Shown here: one piece after another, positions 8,283-17,965 of the stretch
Position numbering within the stretch: position 1 is the first letter of the stretch
Layout of the letters: the number at the start of each line of letters is the position of its first letter
Assembly (NCBI GenBank): GCA_028683785.1
Contig: JAQUHC010000003.1
Coordinates: forward strand, 1 to 42,832
Source: Oscillospiraceae bacterium
GTDB lineage: Bacteria > Bacillota > Clostridia > Oscillospirales > Acutalibacteraceae
Direction: 5' to 3'
Length of the DNA stretch: 42,832 nucleotides
The notes under the pieces: model-generated
Seen by the model: the letters and a program-made list of their open reading frames with translations, nothing else
Databases searched by the model: none
What the model was told of the DNA's origin: nothing
Translations under genes and position numbers: made by a program

Positions 8283-10364
8283 ATGAAACGAACTGATTAT
8301 TGCGGCGCATTGCGTGAAAAGGATAAAGGGCGTTTGGTTACCGCTATGGGCTGGGCTCAGAATAAGCGGGATATGGGCGGCGTTATTTTTATCGACCTGC
8401 GGGACCGAGAGGGAACGCTGCAGGTGGTTTTCGATGCGCGGAATCTGTCGCAAAAGGATTTTGCAGCGGCCGAATCGCTTAAAACAGAATCCACAATTGC
8501 CGTTAAAGGGGTTGTCCGCACAAGGGATGCCGAAACCTATAACCCGCGGCTTGATACCGGAACAATAGAATTGGCAGCTTCCGAATTGGAGGTGCTGTCC
8601 GAAGCCGAAACCCTGCCGTTTCAGCTGGAGGATGCCGCCAATGTTCGGGAGGACCTGCGGCTTAAATATCGGTTTATCGACCTTCGCCGCCCAAAAATGC
8701 TTAACAATCTGCGGTTTAGAGCCACGGTTGTAAAATCGGTGTGCAATTATCTGGACGATAGCGGCTTTATACAGATAGAAACCCCTATGTTGACAAAAAG
8801 CACCCCAGAGGGGGCGCGGGATTATCTTGTACCCAGTCGAATTCATCAGGGCAAATTTTATGCTCTGCCCCAATCGCCCCAGATATTTAAGCAGCTGCTG
8901 ATGGTTGGCGGGATAGATAAATATTATCAGGTGGCTCGCTGTTTCAGGGACGAGGATTTGCGTGCCGACCGTCAGCCCGAATTTACTCAGGTGGATTTGG
9001 AGTTGTCGTTTGTAGACCAAGAGGATATATTAATCCTGCTTGAAGACCTGTTCAAACACATTTTTTCGGATGTCATGGGATTAAAAAGCGATGAAGCTTT
9101 TCCCCGACTTACATGGCGCGAATGTATGGACACCTACGGAAGTGACAAGCCCGACCTGCGCTTCGGGCTCCCTATCATTGATTTGACCGAGCTTATGCGC
9201 GGGTGCGAATTTTCGGTTTTCCGCAATGCGGTGGAAAACGGAGGGTATGTCCGAGCCATCAATGTAAAGGGCGGCGGGGAATTCAGCCGCGGTACAATTG
9301 AGGAGCTTACGGCAAAGGCGCAGGGATTTGGGGCGAAAGGTATGGCGTGGATAGCCATGCGGGAAGACGGCACCCCATATTCAATCCTCAATAAATACTT
9401 TTCTCCGGAATCGTTCACCGAACTGCTTAAAGCAGTGGGTGCACAGCCCGGTGATTTTATACTTTTCTGTGCCGATAAATATTCAACCGTCTGCCGAACT
9501 CTGGGGGGATTGAGGTTGGAGCTTGCCGATATGCTGGAGCTTAGGCGGGAGGGGGATTTCAAATTCCTTATTGTCACCGATTTCCCCGAGTTTGAGTATT
9601 CCGAGGCGGAGGGCAGATATTTAGCCACCCATCACCCGTTTACCATGCCCTATCCAGAGGATGTTGAATATTTGATTTCTGACCCCGGCAGGGTGCGGGC
9701 GCAAGCCTATGATGTGGTTCTCAACGGGGTTGAGCTGGGCAGCGGCAGTATCAGAATTCATCGTCGTGACGTGCAGCAGAAGATGTTTGAGGCGCTGGGG
9801 TTCAGCAAAGAGCAGATAAATGAGCGTTTCGGATTTATGGTCAATGCCTTCAGATACGGTACGCCGCCCCACGGCGGATTTGCCTTTGGGCTTGACCGTC
9901 TGGTCATGCTGATGCTTGGCGAGGAATCTTTGCGTGAGGTCATCGCCTTCCCAAAGATAAAGGATGCAAGCTGTCCTATGACCGACGCGCCCAACGTTGT
10001 GGATGGGGAGCAGCTGGATATATTGGGGCTCACACAGTTGTCCCGGGAGGGTACAATTGACGGCGCGAAGGGGAAAAAAGCCGCTGAAAAAATAAATCTG
10101 GACAAAATCGCCGAGCTTTCCAAGCTGAATCCGGACGGCGAGGAGAAAGAGGAGCTCGCCCAAAGACTGGATGCGACAATTGCACTTATAAATCAGCTTG
10201 AGCAGGTTGATACCTCCGGTGTTCCGGTTACCACCCATGTTATGCCGTTAATAAATGTATTTCGCGAGGATATACCCCAATTGTTATACAGCCGGGAACA
10301 GCTTCTTTCAGGGGCGCCTCAAAAGCAGGACGGTTATATATTCGTACCTCAGGTTGTTGAATAA
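8283..10364 (+). CDS. aspS: Bifunctional aspartyl-tRNA synthetase / Asp-tRNA(Asn)/Glu-tRNA(Gln) amidotransferase subunit C fusion
   Basis: Class II AspRS (YFIDLRRP-like, FRDEDLRADRQPEFTQVDLE, GFAFGLDRLVMLMLG), then a C-terminal GatC domain (KINLDKIAELSKLN...LEQVDTSGVPVTTHVMPLINVFRED...APQKQDGYIFVPQVVE). Confidence 0.95.
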   Translation: MKRTDYCGALREKDKGRLVTAMGWAQNKRDMGGVIFIDLRDREGTLQVVFDARNLSQKDFAAAESLKTESTIAVKGVVRTRDAETYNPRLDTGTIELAASELEVLSEAETLPFQLEDAANVREDLRLKYRFIDLRRPKMLNNLRFRATVVKSVCNYLDDSGFIQIETPMLTKSTPEGARDYLVPSRIHQGKFYALPQSPQIFKQLLMVGGIDKYYQVARCFRDEDLRADRQPEFTQVDLELSFVDQEDILILLEDLFKHIFSDVMGLKSDEAFPRLTWRECMDTYGSDKPDLRFGLPIIDLTELMRGCEFSVFRNAVENGGYVRAINVKGGGEFSRGTIEELTAKAQGFGAKGMAWIAMREDGTPYSILNKYFSPESFTELLKAVGAQPGDFILFCADKYSTVCRTLGGLRLELADMLELRREGDFKFLIVTDFPEFEYSEAEGRYLATHHPFTMPYPEDVEYLISDPGRVRAQAYDVVLNGVELGSGSIRIHRRDVQQKMFEALGFSKEQINERFGFMVNAFRYGTPPHGGFAFGLDRLVMLMLGEESLREVIAFPKIKDASCPMTDAPNVVDGEQLDILGLTQLSREGTIDGAKGKKAAEKINLDKIAELSKLNPDGEEKEELAQRLDATIALINQLEQVDTSGVPVTTHVMPLINVFREDIPQLLYSREQLLSGAPQKQDGYIFVPQVVE

Positions 10365-10388
10365 AAACGGTCGGCGCAACTTATAGTT

Positions 10389-10519
10389 TACTCTGATTTC
10401 AATTATAAAAGCCGATAAACAGAGCGATGCATTCCTACTTCTTAATTTTAATTAACTAAGTATAAAAAGAATGTATTATGAGCGATAATTTTATCACCGC
10501 TATTATTTGAGATCAGTAT
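10389..10519. mobile_element. MITE-like palindromic element (degenerate copy) between aspS-gatC and gatA
   Basis: tttcaattataaaagccgataaacagagcgatgcatt...gaatgtattatgagcgataattttatc...atttgagatcagtat closely follows 17966-18095. Confidence 0.7.
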
Positions 10520-10538
10520 TAGAAAGGCAGGGTGTTGT

Positions 10539-11981
10539 ATGAAAGACAAAATCACAAAAATGACCGTCTCGGAATTGAGCGGCCATCTTGCAGCAAAGGA
10601 TATTTCGGCCGTCGAGGCGGCGACAGCATATATAGATAATATCAATTTGGTTGACGGCGATGTGGGGGCGTATATACGGGTGACCGCCGAGCGGGCGTTG
10701 GAGCAGGCCGCCGAGGTTGACCGTCTTCGCGCCGCGGGGGAGAAATTGTCACCTTTAGCGGGCATTCCCGCCGGCATAAAAGATAACATTTGTACAAATG
10801 GTATAAATACCACCTGCGGCTCAAAAATGCTTGAGAACTTCATTCCGCCCTATAACGCAACCGTAATAGATAGGCTGGAGCAACGGCATGTTGTTATGCT
10901 GGGCAAGCTCAATATGGATGAATTTGCAATGGGCTCGACCAATGAATACTCGTATTTCAAGCCGGTACACAACCCGCGTGACCTTTCACGGGTTCCGGGA
11001 GGCAGCTCGGGAGGCGCGGCGGCGGCGGTTGCAGCCGATGAGGCGGCGTTTACCCTGGGCTCGGATACAGGCGGCTCGGTGCGACAGCCGGCGGCATTGT
11101 GCGGGGTTGTGGGTATCAAGCCTACCTATGGTGCTGTTTCCAGAAACGGATTGGTTGCATTCGCGTCCTCCCTCGACCAGATAGGGCCGCTTACCAAAGA
11201 TGTACGGGATTCTGCAATGGTTATGGAGGCGATTGCAGGCCACGACGCGGGGGATGCCACCTCGCTTGATTATGATTGGCCGTCATTTACCCAAGGTATT
11301 GAGCAGGGCGTGCAGGGGCTTCGGATAGGATTGCCAAAAGAGAATTTCGGGGATGGTATCGCGGCCGAAGTAAAGGAGGCTATCCTTAAAGCCGCGACGG
11401 TTTATGAAAAACTCGGCGCAAAGGTCGAGGAGATATCATTGCCGAATATTAATTATGCACTGCCCGCCTATTATGCAATCTCATCCGCCGAGGCTTCGTC
11501 AAATCTTGCGCGGTTCGATGGTATAAAATACGGCTTCCGTGCCGATGTCGACGGTGATATTGATGATATTTACAAGGCCACAAGAAACGAGGGCTTCGGG
11601 ATGGAAGTCAAGAGCCGCATAATTCTGGGCAACCATGTTTTAAGCGCCGAAAACTATGACGCGTACTATAAAAAAGCCATGCAGGTCCGCACCTTGATTA
11701 TCGAGGACTTCAATCGGGCGTTTGAGCATTATGATTTTATCCTGTCGCCTGCCACCCCCACAACGGCATTTAAATTGGGTGAAAAGCACCGAGATCCCTT
11801 GGTAATGTTCAGATGCAATGTGTATACCGTGCCTTCGAATATTGCCGGAATACCCGCGCTGTCCCTGCCCTGTGCCGCCGATTCTCAGGGGTTGCCGATA
11901 GGAATGCAGCTTATTGGCAAATCGTTCAGCGAGCCTCTGCTTTACCGCGCTGCTTACGCTTTTGAGCAAAGGGGGAATTAA
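10539..11981 (+). CDS. gatA: Asp-tRNA(Asn)/Glu-tRNA(Gln) amidotransferase subunit A
   Basis: Amidase signature with GIPAGIKDNICTNG, PGGSSGGAAAAVAADEAAFTLGSDTGGSVRQPAALCGVVGIKPTYG. Confidence 0.97.
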   Translation: MKDKITKMTVSELSGHLAAKDISAVEAATAYIDNINLVDGDVGAYIRVTAERALEQAAEVDRLRAAGEKLSPLAGIPAGIKDNICTNGINTTCGSKMLENFIPPYNATVIDRLEQRHVVMLGKLNMDEFAMGSTNEYSYFKPVHNPRDLSRVPGGSSGGAAAAVAADEAAFTLGSDTGGSVRQPAALCGVVGIKPTYGAVSRNGLVAFASSLDQIGPLTKDVRDSAMVMEAIAGHDAGDATSLDYDWPSFTQGIEQGVQGLRIGLPKENFGDGIAAEVKEAILKAATVYEKLGAKVEEISLPNINYALPAYYAISSAEASSNLARFDGIKYGFRADVDGDIDDIYKATRNEGFGMEVKSRIILGNHVLSAENYDAYYKKAMQVRTLIIEDFNRAFEHYDFILSPATPTTAFKLGEKHRDPLVMFRCNVYTVPSNIAGIPALSLPCAADSQGLPIGMQLIGKSFSEPLLYRAAYAFEQRGN

Positions 11982-11983
11982 TA

Positions 11984-13423
11984 ATGGTATCACAAAGCAC
12001 TATTCAAAAATATGAAATGGTTATCGGTCTGGAGGTTCATGTAGAGCTGAAAACCAAAACAAAAATATTCTGCAGCTGTCCAACCGATTTCGGTGCTCAG
12101 CCCAATACCCAGTGCTGTCCTATATGCACCGGGATGCCCGGAACACTGCCGGTATTAAATCGTCAGGTGGTGAATTTCGCGGTCAAAGCGGGGCTTGCCA
12201 CCAACTGCAAAATTGCCTCGGATACAAAACAACACCGTAAAAATTATTTTTATCCCGACCTGCCGAAGGCGTATCAGATATCACAGTATGACCTGCCTTT
12301 ATGCGAGCATGGTTATCTGGATATTGAAACCGGCAACGGGACAAAACGTATCGGCATTACCAGAATCCATATCGAGGAGGATGCCGGAAAGCTGGTTCAT
12401 CTTGAGGGAGAGGGAACGCTTATCGACTGTAACCGCGGCGGGGTAGCGCTTATCGAAATAGTATCCGAGCCGGATATCCGCTCGGCAGAGGAGGCTAAGG
12501 CATACCTGCAAAAACTGCGTGCCGTTATTCTCTATACCGGGGTGTCGGACTGCAAAATGAACGAAGGTTCTTTCCGCTGCGATGTCAACCTTTCGGTTAG
12601 GAAAAAGGGCGAAAAGAAGCTGGGGACACGCGCCGAAATGAAAAACATCAACAGCTTTCAGTTTGCGGTCAAGGCCATCGAATATGAGTTTGCCCGTCAG
12701 GTGGAGGCTTTGGAATCGGGGGAGAAACTGGTTCAGGAAACCCGCCGCTTTGACCAGAACACCGGCAAAACCTATTCGATGAGGAGCAAGGAAAATGCCG
12801 ACGATTATCGGTATTTTCCCGACCCCGACCTGCCTATAATAGAAATAACCGATGACGAGCGGAATGCGTTAGGGGCGGAAATACCCACCCTGCCCGATGC
12901 GCGAAAGGCAAAATATATAGAGGAATACGGCTTGACAGCCTATGCCGCCGAGCAGCTTACCATCCAGCGGGAAATTGCCGATTATTTTGAAAAAGCAGCC
13001 GAACTGACCTCCCATCCCACCCTTGCGGCAAACATGATATTAAGCGATGTATCCCGCCTGTTGCAGCCGGACGAAACAGAAATTCCGATTAAGCCGGAGC
13101 ACTTTGCCGCCGTTGCACAGATGTCAGGGGATGGCAGAATAAACAGCGGAACCTGTCGTTCATTGGTTCAAATGCTGTGGGAAAAGGATATCGACCCGGA
13201 AATCATTGTGCGTGAAAAAGGACTGGAGCAGATTAATGATGAGGCGGTGCTGTCCGGTTTTGTGAAAGAGGTTATTGCCCAACAGCCAAAATCGGTCGCC
13301 GATTATAAGGCGGGCAAAGCCGCCGCCTTCCAATCGCTGATAGGTCAGGTCATGAAAAAGACCTCAGGCCGCGGCAATCCGGTAAAAATCAAGGAATTGA
13401 TGACCGAATTGCTTGAGGATTAA
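11984..13423 (+). CDS. gatB: Asp-tRNA(Asn)/Glu-tRNA(Gln) amidotransferase subunit B
   Basis: MVIGLEVHVELKTKTKIFCSC, KNYFYPDLPKAYQISQYDLPLC, DYRYFPDPDLP, C-terminal YqeY-like tail. Confidence 0.97.
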   Translation: MVSQSTIQKYEMVIGLEVHVELKTKTKIFCSCPTDFGAQPNTQCCPICTGMPGTLPVLNRQVVNFAVKAGLATNCKIASDTKQHRKNYFYPDLPKAYQISQYDLPLCEHGYLDIETGNGTKRIGITRIHIEEDAGKLVHLEGEGTLIDCNRGGVALIEIVSEPDIRSAEEAKAYLQKLRAVILYTGVSDCKMNEGSFRCDVNLSVRKKGEKKLGTRAEMKNINSFQFAVKAIEYEFARQVEALESGEKLVQETRRFDQNTGKTYSMRSKENADDYRYFPDPDLPIIEITDDERNALGAEIPTLPDARKAKYIEEYGLTAYAAEQLTIQREIADYFEKAAELTSHPTLAANMILSDVSRLLQPDETEIPIKPEHFAAVAQMSGDGRINSGTCRSLVQMLWEKDIDPEIIVREKGLEQINDEAVLSGFVKEVIAQQPKSVADYKAGKAAAFQSLIGQVMKKTSGRGNPVKIKELMTELLED

Positions 13424-13471
13424 GAATTTGCATTCGTATAACGGCATTGTTGTCATTTCAAACCATTCATA

Positions 13472-13551
13472 ATACTAATCTCAAATAAAAGCGACGATAA
13501 AATTATCGTTCAGAACGCGTTCTTCTAATACTAATTTATATAAATTAGTAT
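13472..13551. mobile_element. Half copy of the ATACTAATCTCAA palindromic element
   Basis: atactaatctcaaataaaagcgacgataaaattatcgtt...ttcttctaatactaatttatataaattagtat matches the reverse complement of the right arm and centre of 17966-18095, then diverges. Confidence 0.65.
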
Positions 13552-13622
13552 CAGATGGCTATAATGCGGTGTGCTTATTGTCACATAAATTAACCGATTT
13601 ATCGAGAAATAACAAACCAATA

Positions 13623-15020
13623 TTATCTGCATTTCAATGTGATTATCTTTTGGGATTGATATTTATGAAATTCTCGGGTGGATAATGCAAAAACAATCAG
13701 ATTGAATACCATACCCACCCCCCCTCCGTCGATATTCCATGGTTTTAAAAACACATAATTCCAAACGGTCGAGGATGCCATGCCTGCGACCAGCGCACGG
13801 CGGAATGCCCGGCCGTTAGATTTAATTCCGAGCATGGCGGCAGCCAGAGGCACCAGTATTAACGGCGACCAGAAGGAATAAGCAAAAATAAGTATATTAA
13901 ATATATTCGGCAGAATAAACGCCACCGCAATGGCCGCAAGCCCTGTTGCGAGATTTACCGCCCGAAGCCACCACAACTCAGCCTTCTCCGACATATCGGG
14001 GTAAAGCACCTTTACGGTATCGCATACCAGACCCACCGATGCTCCGTTTAAAAAACCGTCTGCGGCGGAAAGTATTATAGACACCATCGATACCATCACC
14101 ACCCCTCTTATGCCCATGGGCAGTATCGACTTCACCAGAGCAGGCATGGCGGCGGAAGCCTCTCCGGTTATATTAAGTGAATAAGCCGTCATGCCGATCA
14201 TGCCGGTTATCATAAAAAAGGGTATCGAAAACATACCGCTTAATATGGTTGCTCTTGCTGTACCCGACGGATTTTTGCCTATCAGCAGGCGTTGGGTATA
14301 GGGAGGGGCAAGCGCCTCCCCGAACATCATGGTTATAAAGAGGGAAATAAATCCGGCAATCGTTGTACCGTTAAACGGATTTGAATATTCCCTCGGCAGA
14401 GTTTCAAGCAGGGCGCCCACTCCGCCCAAGCGTGAAAGCGCCATAACAAGAAGAAGCGGCATCCCGATTGCCAGCATAACAAACTGAATCATATCCGCCA
14501 TAATTACCGACTTTAGCCCGCCGCTTGTCGAATATAACATCACAATACCGCAGCCTATGATGATGCCCAGCTTGGGGGGTATTCCTAAAAGCACATTGAA
14601 CACCAAGCCGATTGCCCCCATCTGCGCGCCCACCATCCCCGCGCAGCAGGAGAACGAAAAAATTCCGGTCAGCACCCTTGCTGTCCTGCCGTATGCCTTG
14701 CCTATGATCCCACCCACGGTGGTTACCCCTGCAAACTGTTTGACTCCGGGCACAAGGAAGCGCCCGATAAGAATGGTTGAAATACTGAAACCAAACAGGG
14801 CAACAGTCATACCGATACCGCCGGAATATGCTTCGGCAGCGTTACCCGATGAATAGCCTCCGCCTATATACGATGCCGAAAGTGAAGCAAATATGGTGAA
14901 AGTGCCGTATCCGCAATCCGATGCCGTAAAGCCGCTTACATCCTTAACCCGGCCTTTCAACCCTATACCGATCAATACGGCGAGATATAATATCACCATA
15001 CCTGTATCAAGCAACATCAT
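13623..15020 (-). CDS. Sodium:solute symporter family protein
   Basis: Multi-TM SSS fold: GFTASDCGYGTFTIFASLSASYIGGGYSSGNAAEAY, FSCCAGMVGAQMGAIG, SIILSAADGFLNGASVGLVCDTVKVLYP. Confidence 0.9.
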   Translation of the reverse strand: MMLLDTGMVILYLAVLIGIGLKGRVKDVSGFTASDCGYGTFTIFASLSASYIGGGYSSGNAAEAYSGGIGMTVALFGFSISTILIGRFLVPGVKQFAGVTTVGGIIGKAYGRTARVLTGIFSFSCCAGMVGAQMGAIGLVFNVLLGIPPKLGIIIGCGIVMLYSTSGGLKSVIMADMIQFVMLAIGMPLLLVMALSRLGGVGALLETLPREYSNPFNGTTIAGFISLFITMMFGEALAPPYTQRLLIGKNPSGTARATILSGMFSIPFFMITGMIGMTAYSLNITGEASAAMPALVKSILPMGIRGVVMVSMVSIILSAADGFLNGASVGLVCDTVKVLYPDMSEKAELWWLRAVNLATGLAAIAVAFILPNIFNILIFAYSFWSPLILVPLAAAMLGIKSNGRAFRRALVAGMASSTVWNYVFLKPWNIDGGGVGMVFNLIVFALSTREFHKYQSQKIITLKCR

Positions 15021-15116
15021 TTTTCCATCCTTTCTTCTCGAATGCCTGTTCTATTCATATGGATGGAAAAACACAAATATGAGGCTGAAGCATAAATCAG
15101 CCTCAAAAACAACAAA

Positions 15117-15157
15117 AAAGCCGGGGAAACAGCATCATTTCTCCGGCCTTTTTTTGG
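15117..15157. terminator. Bidirectional terminator
   Basis: ggccggagaaa...tttccccggc hairpin with T runs on both strands. Confidence 0.6.
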
Positions 15158-15187
15158 TATAAATATGTAATTAAAAAATAATACAAT

Positions 15188-15378
15188 GTAGGGGCGGATA
15201 TCATGTCATACTAAATCCAACAATAACTATTCCATAATTATCGCTCATGGCGCGTTCTTCCTATACTAATTTAATTTAAATTAGTATTAGGAACGCATCG
15301 CTCTATTCTAGAATGTTTTAAAATGGATTTAGTATCAAGTGTAAACTATGTCACACTTGGAATACTATCCGCCCCTAC
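15188..15378. mobile_element. Nested palindromic element
   Basis: Outer ends gtaggggcggata (15188-15200) / tatccgcccctac (15366-15378); inner ends atactaaatcca / tggatttagtat (15208-15335); central palindrome atactaatttaatttaaattagtat. Confidence 0.75.
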
Positions 15379-15405
15379 TACCCTGGTCTTTTTTGTTGTT
15401 TACGA

Positions 15406-17238
15406 TTATTTCAGATTTTTTAAAATTTTGATAAATCCCAATCTGCTGCTATCATCCGGATTGTTGCCGTGTTCATATGCCGTTTCATACGCATGGGCAA
15501 TGCTGGCGGTGCCCTTATACTTTGAATCATTGATAACCAAGCAGGCTTCGGCAACAGCCGATACGAAATAGAAATCATCCGACAGCATTTGGCTTATCTG
15601 CGCGGTATGCTCATACAACTTTGATACATCCGAACCCGGATTTTTATACCTTATCTTTACCTTGAAAAGATTCTGAGCGCCGGGATTTTTAAGAACAATT
15701 TCATATAACGCCGTAACCGTCTGCCCCGCTCCCAGATCCCCTGCATCCACCTTGTCATTTTCAAAATCTTCATTTGAAAGCACACGGTTTTCATAACCGA
15801 TTAAGCGGTAACTTTCAACGCTTTCGGGGTTAAACTCAACCTGCAGCTTAACATCTTTTGCTATTGTGAAAAGAACGCTTGTGAACTGGTCGCAAAGCAC
15901 CTTTTCGCCCTCTTCAAGGCAGTCAATGACATAATAACCGCCGTTGCCGTTATCTGCGATAGTTTCGAGCCTTCCGTCGCCGCTGTAATAGTTGACACCG
16001 AAGCCCAAAACCGTGATATATATACCGCTTTCTCTTTTTTCGGTAACCAATTTCTTCATTTCATCAAGGCTGCTCGGGCCTACATTGAAATCCCCGTCGG
16101 TGGCAAGGATAATACGGTTATTCCCGCCCTTAATAAAATAATCTTGGGCAACACTGTACGCAACATTGAGGCCGTCCGCGCCTGCCGTACTTCCGCTTGC
16201 CTTTAACGAATTGAGGGTATTTATTATTTTAACCTTTTCGCTTCCCTTGGCACCGGCAAGGGCGGTCTTTACCCCGGATGCATAGGTGACAATGGATACG
16301 GTATCGTTATTATCCAGATTTTCAATCGCATTTATAAGTGACTTTTTCAACAAAGGCAGTTTGTTTTCGCTGCTCATTGAACCGGATATATCAATCAGAA
16401 ATACTATATTTGAGCCCCTCTTCTCAGCCGCTGTTAAATCTCTGCCCGCAACAGTGATGGAAGCCAATTTCGCGTTCTTGTTCCATGAGCAGTTTCCGAC
16501 CGATGTGGTAACCGCGACCGGAACATCACCCGACGGCTTTACATAATCATAATCAAAATAATTAATTGCTTCCTCGATCCTTATGGTATATCCGCTTTGT
16601 TGGAACTCCTTTAAGGTCATCTGAGAAATATAACTGCGGAAATTTACATAAGATGCTGTATCCACATCAATGGAGAAGGTGGATATTGCATTATCTTTTG
16701 TTTTTATGAATGGGTTCTCGCTAAATCCTTCTTCTTGCGGGGGCATGGGTCTGTCGGGAGTCTTGCCCGGAGTGGCAAGCCCCTTGTTTTGGGTCGGTTT
16801 AGCCATATTAATATTGGTGTTTCCGGCTTTTTCGGACTTCCCGATTGAATTATTCTGGGTACCTTGTGTTGCTTCTGCGAACTGTGTCGCTTCATCTTCA
16901 TTAATATCAACAAGGTTATTACCGAAATCACCTTCACTGTCGACATAATCAGGTCTGCTCTTGGTGCCGGAGTTCATAACATGCTCGGATGAATTATTTG
17001 TCAAACCGGGAATACCGAAAAAATAAATGCCCAATATAACCGATGCAACAACGAAAAAGCCGGCCGCGATTGCGGAAAAGCGTTTAATTTTAGAGAATTT
17101 TATATATGGTGTTTTCTTTTGCTCAATCGGGATTTCATCATATTTCTCTGCTGCAGAAATGGTTTTCTCTTTGAGTTCCGGGGTGACTTCAAGCGATTTT
17201 TTCTCATCAATATATTTTTTAAAATTATTAAAGTCCAT
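15406..17238 (-). CDS. YfbK-like VWA/DUF3520 protein with N-terminal cytoplasmic segment and TM
   Basis: NIVFLIDISGSMSSENKLPLLK (MIDAS-type DxSxS), C-terminal DUF3520-like region, TM near aa 55-77. Immediately downstream of a sigma factor gene. Confidence 0.85.
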   Translation of the reverse strand: MDFNNFKKYIDEKKSLEVTPELKEKTISAAEKYDEIPIEQKKTPYIKFSKIKRFSAIAAGFFVVASVILGIYFFGIPGLTNNSSEHVMNSGTKSRPDYVDSEGDFGNNLVDINEDEATQFAEATQGTQNNSIGKSEKAGNTNINMAKPTQNKGLATPGKTPDRPMPPQEEGFSENPFIKTKDNAISTFSIDVDTASYVNFRSYISQMTLKEFQQSGYTIRIEEAINYFDYDYVKPSGDVPVAVTTSVGNCSWNKNAKLASITVAGRDLTAAEKRGSNIVFLIDISGSMSSENKLPLLKKSLINAIENLDNNDTVSIVTYASGVKTALAGAKGSEKVKIINTLNSLKASGSTAGADGLNVAYSVAQDYFIKGGNNRIILATDGDFNVGPSSLDEMKKLVTEKRESGIYITVLGFGVNYYSGDGRLETIADNGNGGYYVIDCLEEGEKVLCDQFTSVLFTIAKDVKLQVEFNPESVESYRLIGYENRVLSNEDFENDKVDAGDLGAGQTVTALYEIVLKNPGAQNLFKVKIRYKNPGSDVSKLYEHTAQISQMLSDDFYFVSAVAEACLVINDSKYKGTASIAHAYETAYEHGNNPDDSSRLGFIKILKNLK

Positions 17239-17251
17239 AAAAACCTTCCTT

Positions 17252-17755
17252 TCATGCGGTTATTGTTTTTTTAAGTAAAGCCGTTGTTCGAGAAAGACGG
17301 GTGCGAACGGCGCCGTTGGAAATCTGCAATATTTCGGCAATTTTATCAAGTGAAAGCTCGTTATAATATCGCAGCATTATTATCTCGCGGTGTTTCGGTT
17401 GGAGCGACATGACGGCGCTGTAAAGCATTTCGTTCTCAATATTTTCCTCTGCAACCTGTTCCGCCGATTTTATGATATGTTCATTTTCATCAATACCGAT
17501 ATGTACTTTTTTTCTGTACGCACTCTTTATCATATCCTTACATTGATTTATGGTAATGCGGATCAGCCAAGTTTTAATCGATGAGCGGAACTCAAAGGTG
17601 TTGATTTTTTGGTATGCCTTGATAAACACCTCCTGAAAAACATCCTCAGCAAGCTGTTTATCCTTTAAATACAGATAAGCTGTGTTAAGTACGCCGCTCC
17701 CATATTCATCAATTAATGTGGATAACTCATTTTGTTCATAAAAATTATCACCCAT
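17252..17755 (-). CDS. ECF RNA polymerase sigma factor
   Basis: Region 2 (LAEDVFQEVFIKAYQKI) and region 4 (LQPKHREIIMLRYYNELSLDKIAEILQISNGAVRTRLSR). Confidence 0.93.
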   Translation of the reverse strand: MGDNFYEQNELSTLIDEYGSGVLNTAYLYLKDKQLAEDVFQEVFIKAYQKINTFEFRSSIKTWLIRITINQCKDMIKSAYRKKVHIGIDENEHIIKSAEQVAEENIENEMLYSAVMSLQPKHREIIMLRYYNELSLDKIAEILQISNGAVRTRLSRTTALLKKTITA

Positions 17756-17914
17756 ATGGAAACTCCTTTTTTTGAGATCTCACTTATTAGACGAGTTAAC
17801 CGCCGAATTGTTACATAAAATTTGGAAATGCAAAAAACAAACCAATAATTCGCAATTAATTAAACCCTCGAATTAAAAGTGTTTATTGTGTAAAAATATA
17901 ATACCACAAAAAAT

Positions 17915-17956
17915 AAAAACCGTCTTCATTACGAAATCATAATAAAGACGGTTTGC
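17915..17956 (-). terminator. Terminator for the ferredoxin transcript
   Basis: aaccgtctt...aagacggtt hairpin; the minus strand is followed by tttttattttttt. Confidence 0.6.
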
Positions 17957-17965
17957 AGAGTATTA

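Noticed and set aside
8250-9020. 256-aa minus-strand ORF opposite aspS (also 9134-9628, 9621-10238)
   Set aside because: Fully antisense to a strongly supported AspRS; composition reflects the opposite strand.
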